A DNA stretch of 56,109 nt. Source: Bacteroidia bacterium. GTDB lineage: Bacteria; Bacteroidota; Bacteroidia; Chitinophagales; Saprospiraceae. The number at the start of each line of letters is the position of its first letter. The first letter of the stretch is position 1. Both the position numbers and the translations under genes were made by a program. The notes below the pieces were generated by a model, which did no database searches, was not told the origin of the DNA, and worked only from the letters and a program-made list of their open reading frames with translations. Shown here one piece after another: positions 17,996 through 25,504 of the stretch. The DNA is taken from NCBI GenBank assembly GCA_030433135.1, contig JAUILF010000002.1, positions 1 to 56,109 on the forward strand, in the 5' to 3' direction.

Positions 17996-18283
17996 TTACT
18001 GGATCAAGCCTTTTACATATTCGGGTGTGACTGGCTCGTAGTATCGTAGCACTGTGCCGTTGGTCAATTCTAATTCCATCCAAACAGCACCACTTTGGTG
18101 TTTTGGCTTCACATCTAGCTTAATGAAACCCTGGGAGCGTTCTTTTTCACTTCTATATTTCGTTACCCAATAACTCAAGGTGGCTATCTTGATCCCTTTT
18201 GCCTTGCAAAAATCTTCTCTGCCTAAATTACTGGAATAATATTCCTCTATGATTGGATACATCTCATCGGAAGTCCTGGCCAT
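17996..18283 (-). CDS. tnpA: IS66 accessory protein TnpA
   Basis: First gene of the element, 95 aa. The N-terminal half is a helix-turn-helix-like segment (FCKAKGIKIATLSYWVTKYRS, about 26-46). The C-terminal half has strands (VWMELELTNGTVLRYY). It matches the small IS66 TnpA class that is thought to bind DNA. Start 69 nt inside the right inverted repeat end. Confidence 0.85.
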   Translation of the reverse strand: MARTSDEMYPIIEEYYSSNLGREDFCKAKGIKIATLSYWVTKYRSEKERSQGFIKLDVKPKHQSGAVWMELELTNGTVLRYYEPVTPEYVKGLIQ

Positions 18284-18352
18284 ATTTTAACTTTTTCTGC
18301 AAAATACCGGTCTGGATCATTCCCGACAAGACGTGCGTCACCGTGCGCTTAC

Positions 18353-18476
18353 AGCCAGTTAGCTTGTTAGCCGGTTAGCTTGTTAGCCGGTTAGCTTGTT
18401 AGCCAGTTAGCTTGTTAGCCAGTTAGCTTGTTAGCCAGTTAGCTTGTTAGCCAGTTAGCTTGTTAGCCAGTTAGCT
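18353..18476. repeat. 16-bp tandem repeat array, 7.75 copies
   Basis: The unit AGCCAGTTAGCTTGTT is repeated seven times plus 12 bases of an eighth. Copies two and three carry G instead of A at position five. The array begins exactly at the right end of the IS66 element. There are no spacers, so it is not CRISPR. Confidence 0.95.
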
Positions 18477-18480
18477 AAAA

Positions 18481-18637
18481 ACCAAAAAGCCAACGAGCCA
18501 AAAAGCCAAATAGCCAACCAGTTTACCAGTCCCGATCAGCCTCCGGCTGGCCTCTGGCTGGCCAATCAGCCAACCAGCCAACGAGCCAATCAGTTTACCA
18601 GTCCCGATCAGCCTCCGGCTGGCCTTCGGCTGGCCAA
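18481..18637. repeat. Degenerate GCCAA-rich repeats and a 35-bp direct repeat 72 bp apart
   Basis: After the 16-bp array come irregular AGCCAA-type units. A block of about 35 bp starting CAGTTTACCAGTCCCGATCA occurs at 18519 and again at 18591, each followed by GGCTGGCC-type inverted segments (CAGCCtccGGCTGG) that can fold as hairpins. The block ends next to the stop of the sugar dehydrogenase gene and may serve as its transcript end. Confidence 0.8.
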
Positions 18638-20272
18638 CTAGTGCTTAATAAAGGGCTGAGCCAGAGACAATCCGTTATTAATTAGTCGCAAGTAATAAAT
18701 ACCTGCGGGCAAATCAGCTACTAAGCAGGTGTTATTTTGGGACGAAATAGGTTGACTGATGACGAGGCTCTGAGCAGCATTGTATATTTCCATTTTGCCA
18801 CCAATCCAGGTATTATCGTCCAGATTGAGGTTTAGCCGGTCCCTGACCGGATTGGGCTGGATGGAAAATCCTCCGGTAGTTTCAAGCTCTTGAGTCGAAG
18901 TCGTTGATTCTGTCCTGAACCTTCGAATCCAGCCATCACCTTTGGTTAAAAGGTAGATCTCACCCGAAAGGTCAGTTCCAAATCTGAGATCTGCTCTTCC
19001 CTGCCCTACCATACCAAGAAGCGTCACTTGATTACCCAGGCTGTCATGCAGATGTAGTTCCTGGAAAGGAGTGAGGGTGCCGGGAGTTAACTGATCCGCA
19101 GGAGCCAGGAAAAGTCTACCTGAAACAATATCTCCACATAAATATTGCCCGTACAATGGGCTTCCATCTACACGGTCTGTATATCCTCCGATGATGGCAT
19201 TGCCCTCATCATGATCGTACATGGCTACCGGGTAGACATAGTTATGAGAAGTGTCATCATCGGGTAAGGGATAGACAAACTCCCTGCCTGATGGCCTGTC
19301 ATAGAGGAAGGTTCCCTCTCTTACACCCCAGCCATAATTGCCACCTGCAATACCAAGGTTGAGTTCTTCAATATTCTTTTCACCAATCTCTCCGATAAAC
19401 ATGTTGTGATCACCTTCCGGATCCCAGGAAATACGGTGAGGGTTTCGAAAACCATAAGCCCATATCTCACGCAATACGGTGGAATCATTATCCTCTATAA
19501 ACGGGTTGTCAGCTGGTATGCCATATTGTCCATTTTTGCTGTCAGTTCCCAATGGGTCGATTCTTAAGATTGTTCCGAGATGAGATGAGCGATTTTGCAA
19601 ATTGTCTTCCAGGAACAGGATGGATGAACCACCATCTCCAATACAGATATATAGGTTGCCATAATCAGCATCATTGGGTGTTGCCGTTGGATTAAAGGCA
19701 ATTTCCTGAACGCCGTGCAGGGAGTTTGGAAAATCGAAACGCACTACTTCACGCATTTCTCCGGCAAACCTGTTTGCTTGCGGATCTTCTACAGTCCATT
19801 CGGTGATCACCCATTGCATTTGGTATCCCGATCCGTCATCATGGGGCACTGAAAAATCAGCCGTTGCGCTGTTGGCACGTTCACTGTGGCTGGTGTAAAA
19901 TTTGCCGTTGCTAGAAAACTCCGGATGAAAGGCAAATGCTCCAAAGCCTGTACCTTTGCCCGGGGCATCAATAAAACGGTTGAAATTGTAGGGTATACTT
20001 AAATAAAGATCCGCTTCTTCACCATTAATAACCCATAAAAACCCACGCAGGTCGTTTACAAATAATCGTCCAATACCGTCATTTAGTTCTCGCAATAAAT
20101 TAATTCTGGTAAATGGTGCTGAATTATCGCTTGCTCTTATCTGTATCCAGTTTTCTATTTCCAGGGATATTCCCGAGGAACCAATGGACTCAGGTACCGG
20201 ATCAGTAACCTGAGCGGTTGTACTCAAAATACAGGAGATTGACAGGGTGAATAAAAGTAAGAACTGCTTCAT
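18638..20272 (-). CDS. PQQ-type glucose/sorbosone dehydrogenase-like protein with T9SS tail
   Basis: Secreted beta-propeller of the soluble aldose sugar dehydrogenase family, which oxidises sugars with PQQ. It has 544 aa. The signal peptide ends near residue 21 (STTAQ). The propeller spans about 45-445 and shows FAFHPEFSSNGKFY, YGIPADNPF, AYGFRNPHRISWDPEG and IGEIGEKNIEELN, all family motifs. A type IX sorting domain follows (about 465-544: FSIQPNPVRDRLNLNL and a glycine-containing final strand), so it should be exported and surface-attached or released. It is the last gene of the minus-strand pectin locus, after a 208-nt gap with a terminator. Oxidation of a released sugar is plausible; the substrate is not shown. 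Confidence 0.88.
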   Translation of the reverse strand: MKQFLLLFTLSISCILSTTAQVTDPVPESIGSSGISLEIENWIQIRASDNSAPFTRINLLRELNDGIGRLFVNDLRGFLWVINGEEADLYLSIPYNFNRFIDAPGKGTGFGAFAFHPEFSSNGKFYTSHSERANSATADFSVPHDDGSGYQMQWVITEWTVEDPQANRFAGEMREVVRFDFPNSLHGVQEIAFNPTATPNDADYGNLYICIGDGGSSILFLEDNLQNRSSHLGTILRIDPLGTDSKNGQYGIPADNPFIEDNDSTVLREIWAYGFRNPHRISWDPEGDHNMFIGEIGEKNIEELNLGIAGGNYGWGVREGTFLYDRPSGREFVYPLPDDDTSHNYVYPVAMYDHDEGNAIIGGYTDRVDGSPLYGQYLCGDIVSGRLFLAPADQLTPGTLTPFQELHLHDSLGNQVTLLGMVGQGRADLRFGTDLSGEIYLLTKGDGWIRRFRTESTTSTQELETTGGFSIQPNPVRDRLNLNLDDNTWIGGKMEIYNAAQSLVISQPISSQNNTCLVADLPAGIYYLRLINNGLSLAQPFIKH

Positions 20273-20356
20273 GGTGTTTTTAGTTAAAAGGTGTGATTAG
20301 GTGTAAAATAATTTTCCCTCACATTCTGCAAAAGGGAATAATTAATGGGTGAGGGA

Positions 20357-20386
20357 TAAAAAAAGGATCCTGCCGTTGCAGGATCC
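20357..20386 (-). terminator. Rho-independent terminator after the SusCD operon
   Basis: Perfect 9-bp stem GGATCCTGC/GCAGGATCC (20365-20373 with 20378-20386), 4-nt loop, and a run of seven T on the minus strand. It lies 95 nt past the stop of the 1043-residue protein, so the sugar dehydrogenase gene is a separate transcription unit. Confidence 0.85.
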
Positions 20387-20480
20387 AGTCTACTTGCCAA
20401 GAATGATTGAGAATCTATAAAACCCAGTGCATCTAACCATGAGTTTGGATCGACGCACCGGACAAAAATAGAGAGCTCTT

Positions 20481-23400
20481 CTAGTTCTTTACCATTCTAC
20501 CGGTAGCGGTAGTTCCGTTGGTTGTCAGTTTGTACAAGTAGGTTCCGGCTCTTAGATCTGATCCGTTGATCTCGATCTGGTGAGTTCCGGATCTGAGTTC
20601 TTGCTCAAATGATTTTACCAGTTTTCCGGTAATATCAAAAATGTCAAGTCTCACCTCATCGGCCACCTCGGTTGTAAAGGTCACATTGGTTTTGTCAATA
20701 AATGGATTCGGGAAATTGATCATTTCAAATTCAGATGTAGGTACTACCTGGTCTTTAGTAGAGGTAGTCAAATCTGAAAAATCATCCACGAAATCAGGAT
20801 GCCAGTACAATGCCCCGATAATCTCACCGTCCGTAGCAGCAGTGTATAGATCGGCGTTCATCACGGTAAAGTCACCATTGTCAGGATCGACAAACATGGG
20901 GTCAACTCCTTCCATATTTCCATCTTTTTCGATGGTACCTCCGATATCAAATATGGGAGCAACTTCGAACAAGACGTTGTTTTCCAATGAAATGGAATGT
21001 CTTCCCGACGTGTTGTTAAATTTCAGCGAACCTTCATTTTCTGCAATCTGAGTATGGAAAATATTGTTGGTCATTTCAATGGTCAGAGTTGCCTCATCAT
21101 CTCCATCGGAATTACCAAAAATCTCCTTTCCAGCTCCTTCATCTGATGAAAGATTATAACCGGTATTGTGATCATAAATGAAGGTCTGACTGTCATCGAC
21201 ACCATAGTGACGGATCCAGTTGAATTGCTGACCGAGATTCCAGAAGGTATTGTTTTCGAATACATATGGTTCGTTTGAACCCTGGTAGTTCTTGACGTAG
21301 ATTCCATGTCCGCCACCACTGTCGTAGATGAAGGAGTTAATTACAGTACAACGGGTCAGAGCCGTTTCATCCAGGTTGGCATCATTGGCATCATTGAAGA
21401 TATCTTCAATGGTATTGTGCAATCGGCATCGATTGATATAGACTGCAATCTGTGCACCAGTGTTGCCTCGTGTATCGATAATATTGCTGGCTCCTCCACC
21501 ATTCACATCTATACCAATCAAAGTCAGATCTGCACCAAAGTTTAATTGGAAAATGGGATTTACTCCAAATTGATTGTCAATAACCGGCATATTCTCCAAT
21601 CCAGGTAATTCCGGAATGGTATCGGCGATAATTACCAGGGTTTTATTTATTTCATAAGCTCCCGTCACAGGAATATAAAGACCTCCATTTACAAGGACAA
21701 GAGTATCTCCGCTGTTTGCTTCCTGAATGGCGAGGTAAAGAGCGTCAAAATCTGGCTGTACAACAATCCGGCTTCCTCCTGCACCTTCTACAGAAAAATT
21801 GATCGTGTATTCCAGAGTTGAAGAATCCTGAGCCGTAACGGTGATTACAGCAGAACCAGGCAGATCTGTAAATTCTCCATCACCTTCTACGGTAGCCGCT
21901 GAATCAGAAGCAGTGGCAGTGATGGTCACCGAGGTCGTTCCTTCAGGAACTTCTACACTGTAGGTAGTCACGCCGGCATCAAAAGCCGGGGTTAATTCAC
22001 CTTCACTTACTTCCAGAGCACTCAGCGTAGCATCATCACTCAGCTCAGTGATCGTCTCCAATACGGTACAGTCATCGGTAACCGATAGTGATTCATACAT
22101 AGCTGAGATATCTGTAGCGGACATCGCACTATCGAGCAGCATTAATTCATCAATAACACCATTGATCTTACGTACACCCGAGTGATAATTTCCAATCACA
22201 AGTGGTAAGGCAGGTGTTGAAATGTCCTCTTCGGTTTCGTCCAGAGCAGATCCAAACAATTCACCATTCAGGTACAAGTACAGTGAATCAGAAGCACGAT
22301 CTCGTACAGCTACAATGTGATTCCATTGGTCAGCCGGGAAAGTGGTTTCATCAATGGCCACACCCAATTGTGTTTTGGTAACGTCATCATCAACTGCAAA
22401 TCGCAGTTCGCCATCTTTAGTAGCTATGGTATAATAATGTCCGTTTCCATTTTCCAATTGATCACCAGAACTTGAGTTGGAACCTTTCAATAGCAGGTTC
22501 ATTTCGGCTGTATTCGTATGAGGATCGATCTTTGCCAGTATAGAGGCAGTAAAATCCTGGTCTCCATCAAAATTGATGGCAGCATTGTCGTTCACCCAGA
22601 TAATGGCATCGTCTTTTGTCGAGCCGGAGAAGTCCAATGCATTGTTTACACCGCATTCTACCCAGCTGATTCCGTTGCCGTTGAGTATTTCACCATCGGC
22701 ACTTCCTACCTGGTCTTCCACAACCGTTCCGGTAAGGTCATCAAAGTTATAATGAGCAACTACACCAGAGAGTGTAGGAACCACCATGCCATCGGGAGTA
22801 GCTCCAAGTAGCATCTTAATGGTATTATGCAGTAGAAGGGTCGACTCATCGGTAAAGGCGGTAAAGTTCCTCACTTTGGGATCGGAACTGTCATCTGAAC
22901 CCATTTGCAGATAAACACGAGGTCCGGCAAAGGTAGCGTCAGAACCGGGATAGGCCTCAGCCCCCGTATCCCACATAGCCATGACTACGGTTCCATCTCC
23001 AGGCCCACCATCATGACTCAGACTACCCAACAAGGTAGCGTCGTGATTTACTTCAAAAGAATCGGCGCCATATCCAATATAGTCGTAAAACCAGGTATGG
23101 TATCCAATGAGACTGTCGGCATCCTCATCAAGTCCGGTAAAGACCGGAAGTGCCGGATCAGCCAACTTCATGTCGGTCACGCGATCCATAGCTACCAGAC
23201 CAGCACTGTCTACTTCACGGGAGGCAGAGCCACTGTTGATCCATTGCATTCTGCTACTGCGCATGAGGTAGGCTGAGAAACAAATGATTGGTGTACTGAC
23301 TTCGGCCCAGGCTTGTGCTTCGGTAAAGTCACCACTGCTTACTCCCCGTCCAATTATGACCAGGTCGTAGCCTTCCAAAGTGTCATAAGAAAATTCAAAG

Positions 23401-23612
23401 TCTTGTTCGTATTCGGTCGAATTGTTGTAACTCATATCCACATCAAACCCTCTTCCACGCAGATCGTCAATTAAACCCTGCTCTCTCGGTACACCCAGTG
23501 AGTCCACCTCTTTAGTCAGGAACGCGATCTTGTACGAAGTCGGATCGAAATCCTGTCCGCTTAGAATAACGGTACTGATGAGTAATAAAATTAATGTACA
23601 TGTCTTTCTCAT
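20481..23612 (-). CDS. Large multidomain surface protein: ThuA-like, LamG, cadherin-like, beta-helix, T9SS tail
   Basis: Third gene of the SusC-SusD unit, 1043 aa. The signal peptide is about 1-19. Residues 26-270 resemble a ThuA/amidotransferase-type alpha/beta fold (KIAFLTKEVDSLG, YDLVIIGRGVSSGDFTEA). A LamG/concanavalin-like domain is at about 283-505 (VAHYNFDDLTGTVVEDQVGS). A cadherin-like beta-sandwich follows (about 525-605: LSALEVSEGELTPAFDAGVT). A right-handed beta-helix of the DUF4957/DUF5123 or lyase-like kind is at about 615-940 (many N-rich turns). The T9SS domain closes the protein (about 965-1043: NFPNPFIDKTNVTF). It probably binds or cleaves pectin at the surface. No lyase active site can be named with confidence. 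Confidence 0.8.
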   Translation of the reverse strand: MRKTCTLILLLISTVILSGQDFDPTSYKIAFLTKEVDSLGVPREQGLIDDLRGRGFDVDMSYNNSTEYEQDFEFSYDTLEGYDLVIIGRGVSSGDFTEAQAWAEVSTPIICFSAYLMRSSRMQWINSGSASREVDSAGLVAMDRVTDMKLADPALPVFTGLDEDADSLIGYHTWFYDYIGYGADSFEVNHDATLLGSLSHDGGPGDGTVVMAMWDTGAEAYPGSDATFAGPRVYLQMGSDDSSDPKVRNFTAFTDESTLLLHNTIKMLLGATPDGMVVPTLSGVVAHYNFDDLTGTVVEDQVGSADGEILNGNGISWVECGVNNALDFSGSTKDDAIIWVNDNAAINFDGDQDFTASILAKIDPHTNTAEMNLLLKGSNSSSGDQLENGNGHYYTIATKDGELRFAVDDDVTKTQLGVAIDETTFPADQWNHIVAVRDRASDSLYLYLNGELFGSALDETEEDISTPALPLVIGNYHSGVRKINGVIDELMLLDSAMSATDISAMYESLSVTDDCTVLETITELSDDATLSALEVSEGELTPAFDAGVTTYSVEVPEGTTSVTITATASDSAATVEGDGEFTDLPGSAVITVTAQDSSTLEYTINFSVEGAGGSRIVVQPDFDALYLAIQEANSGDTLVLVNGGLYIPVTGAYEINKTLVIIADTIPELPGLENMPVIDNQFGVNPIFQLNFGADLTLIGIDVNGGGASNIIDTRGNTGAQIAVYINRCRLHNTIEDIFNDANDANLDETALTRCTVINSFIYDSGGGHGIYVKNYQGSNEPYVFENNTFWNLGQQFNWIRHYGVDDSQTFIYDHNTGYNLSSDEGAGKEIFGNSDGDDEATLTIEMTNNIFHTQIAENEGSLKFNNTSGRHSISLENNVLFEVAPIFDIGGTIEKDGNMEGVDPMFVDPDNGDFTVMNADLYTAATDGEIIGALYWHPDFVDDFSDLTTSTKDQVVPTSEFEMINFPNPFIDKTNVTFTTEVADEVRLDIFDITGKLVKSFEQELRSGTHQIEINGSDLRAGTYLYKLTTNGTTATGRMVKN

Positions 23613-23671
23613 AAATGATCGTTTTGCTGATTAATTTTTAAATAATAATGGCATGATAACCTCTCTATTTT

Positions 23672-25495
23672 TTAATTGCCGTAGCCGGGATTCTGGTAGC
23701 CATCCGGATTGGTCATAGCATCCAACTGACTCTGTGGAATAAATCGAAGACCATGATATTCCTGGATAAATGGAGCTGCGTCCAAATTGTGTTCGCTGAC
23801 CCTTTCCACTAAGGTTCCCGTACGCTTCAGGTCAAAAAATCTTTGATTTTCGGTGGCCAGTTCCCGGGCACGTTCATCCAGGATAAAATCGATATCTACA
23901 TCACCTGCAGGGATCATCATTTCGTCTTCTCGCCCTTCTACCGACCGGGCTACCCGTAGCGTGTTTAAATAATCGGTTGCCAAATCCGTATTGCCAGTCA
24001 GCAAAGCCGCTTCAGCTGCAATCAGGTACATCTCCGAAATACGGAACACATAAGCATCACGCTTGGAAAAGGCTGTTGCCAGTTCGGGTCGGGTCGGGTC
24101 TTCGTACTTGCGGGTAATCGGGAAATAAAATTGTCGATTGATAACCGCATTATTAAAAGAGCCATCCGGTAGATACATATCATTGATATCGACAATGATG
24201 TAACCCTTTTCCGGGTGAAAGTAGAAGAGGTCGTTTTCGTTAAATTTTGCTTTCTGATCTTCTGGTACCGGAGTCTTGGAAAAGTAGATGGCGGTGTCAC
24301 CGATACCAAACATAGGCTCGGCCCATTTTTCGCGTTCCACCTCTAACCGTTCTCCATTGACAAAGATGAAGGGTCTCCACTTGGGGAGCGCTGCTTCAGA
24401 GTTGGCCAACCAGGTATTTTTAAAGGATCCGAAAAATCGTTCGTCTATCTCTTCATCATACAAGTCGATGAAGAATTTAGTAGGTCCCCAACGTTGAAAA
24501 CCTCTGCCGTTTTCCAGATCACGAATCAATCCCCAGCTCATGTTTTCATAGCGGATCTCCCACATTACATGGCCGTTGTGACCTCCTTCCCTTTGGATCA
24601 ATCCGGCTGTATTGTAAATATCACCTTCGACATCCCTCAGTTGGGCCTTGGTAAATACCGGGTCGTTGGAATAATTGATAGCCCAGATGACTTCACTATT
24701 CCTGATATTATCGATACTCCATATATCTGACCAGTTGTCCAGCAGGGCAAAGTCATAGTTGTTTATTAACTGATCTGCGTAGTACCGTGCACTATCATAA
24801 TTTTCTCGATAGAGATGGCATCTGGCCAGCATGGCTTCTGTAGCGGCTTTGGATACCCTGCCGTAGTCATCACCATCCTGACTGTCAGGAAGTTTGTTTT
24901 TAGCCACATTCAGGTCCTGGAAAATTTGTAAATAAAAACTGTCGACCGATGTTCTGCTGGCAGTATGTACTGCTTGTTCGGAAGGTTCGGTGGTTAAGTG
25001 GACTCCGCCCCATATCTCGACGATCATCCACAGATAATGAGCTCTTAAAAAGCTCAGTTCTCCACGTCGTTCTTCTCTTAGGCTCTCCGATGAATACGGT
25101 ACTTCATCAATATCCCGTAAGGCAAGATTGCAAGTATTTAATGCTTTGTAGAGTTCTCGCCATAAAGCCGCCATTCGGGTCTGTTCTTCAGCACCGGTAA
25201 AACTGCTATAAGTACAGAATCCTATAGAACGATTGTCCAGACCATGAGTATAGAGGTCTGTACCTGCTTCGGTCAGATCCCAGCCGTTTTCCTTACCGTA
25301 GTAAGAGCGCATGGTTACATATGCTGCATTGATGAGGGTCTCAAAAGTTTCCTCAGAACTCAAGATTGACTGAGAGTTTTCACCACTCAGGTACTCTTCT
25401 TCGAGGAATTTTTCGCAGGAGAAGAATCCTCCGGCAACCAGCAGTACTAAAAATATTTTGATAGATGATTTATAGTTCAACATCCTGTTTTTCAT
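23672..25495 (-). CDS. SusD/RagB family glycan-binding lipoprotein
   Basis: Outer-membrane lipoprotein that closes over the SusC pore and delivers oligosaccharides. It has 607 aa. The signal peptide has lipobox GGFFSC (Cys at about residue 27). The body has the SusD pattern: an N-terminal AYVTMRSYYGKENGW segment, TPR helices (ELYKALNTCNLALRDIDEV, LREERRGELSFLRAHYLWMIVEIWGG), and the C-terminal YVFRISEMYLIAAEAALLTGN and LDERARELATENQRFFDLKRTG. It starts 9 nt after the SusC stop, so they form an operon. The pectin-derived substrate is inferred from neighbouring enzymes. Confidence 0.96.
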   Translation of the reverse strand: MKNRMLNYKSSIKIFLVLLVAGGFFSCEKFLEEEYLSGENSQSILSSEETFETLINAAYVTMRSYYGKENGWDLTEAGTDLYTHGLDNRSIGFCTYSSFTGAEEQTRMAALWRELYKALNTCNLALRDIDEVPYSSESLREERRGELSFLRAHYLWMIVEIWGGVHLTTEPSEQAVHTASRTSVDSFYLQIFQDLNVAKNKLPDSQDGDDYGRVSKAATEAMLARCHLYRENYDSARYYADQLINNYDFALLDNWSDIWSIDNIRNSEVIWAINYSNDPVFTKAQLRDVEGDIYNTAGLIQREGGHNGHVMWEIRYENMSWGLIRDLENGRGFQRWGPTKFFIDLYDEEIDERFFGSFKNTWLANSEAALPKWRPFIFVNGERLEVEREKWAEPMFGIGDTAIYFSKTPVPEDQKAKFNENDLFYFHPEKGYIIVDINDMYLPDGSFNNAVINRQFYFPITRKYEDPTRPELATAFSKRDAYVFRISEMYLIAAEAALLTGNTDLATDYLNTLRVARSVEGREDEMMIPAGDVDIDFILDERARELATENQRFFDLKRTGTLVERVSEHNLDAAPFIQEYHGLRFIPQSQLDAMTNPDGYQNPGYGN

Positions 25496-25504
25496 TTTTT
25501 TTAA

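Larger units (their letters stand above)
16063..18352 (-). mobile_element. IS66-family insertion sequence, apparently complete
   Basis: A 2290-bp element with three intact genes in the order tnpA-tnpB-tnpC (minus strand). Imperfect terminal inverted repeats of about 23 bp begin GTAAGCGCACGGT at 16063 and, in reverse, at 18352; 20 of 23 positions agree. GTAAGCG ends are typical of IS66. The expected 8-bp target duplication is not seen: flanks are GGCTCGCC on the left and AGCCAGTT on the right. The right end abuts a tandem repeat array. Confidence 0.9.

Noticed and set aside
16055..18360. 8-bp target-site duplication around the IS66 element
   Set aside because: The left (GGCTCGCC) and right (AGCCAGTT) flanks do not match, so no duplication is claimed.
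18353..18476. Possible CRISPR array
   Set aside because: The 16-bp units are directly adjacent with no spacers, and no cas gene lies in the window.
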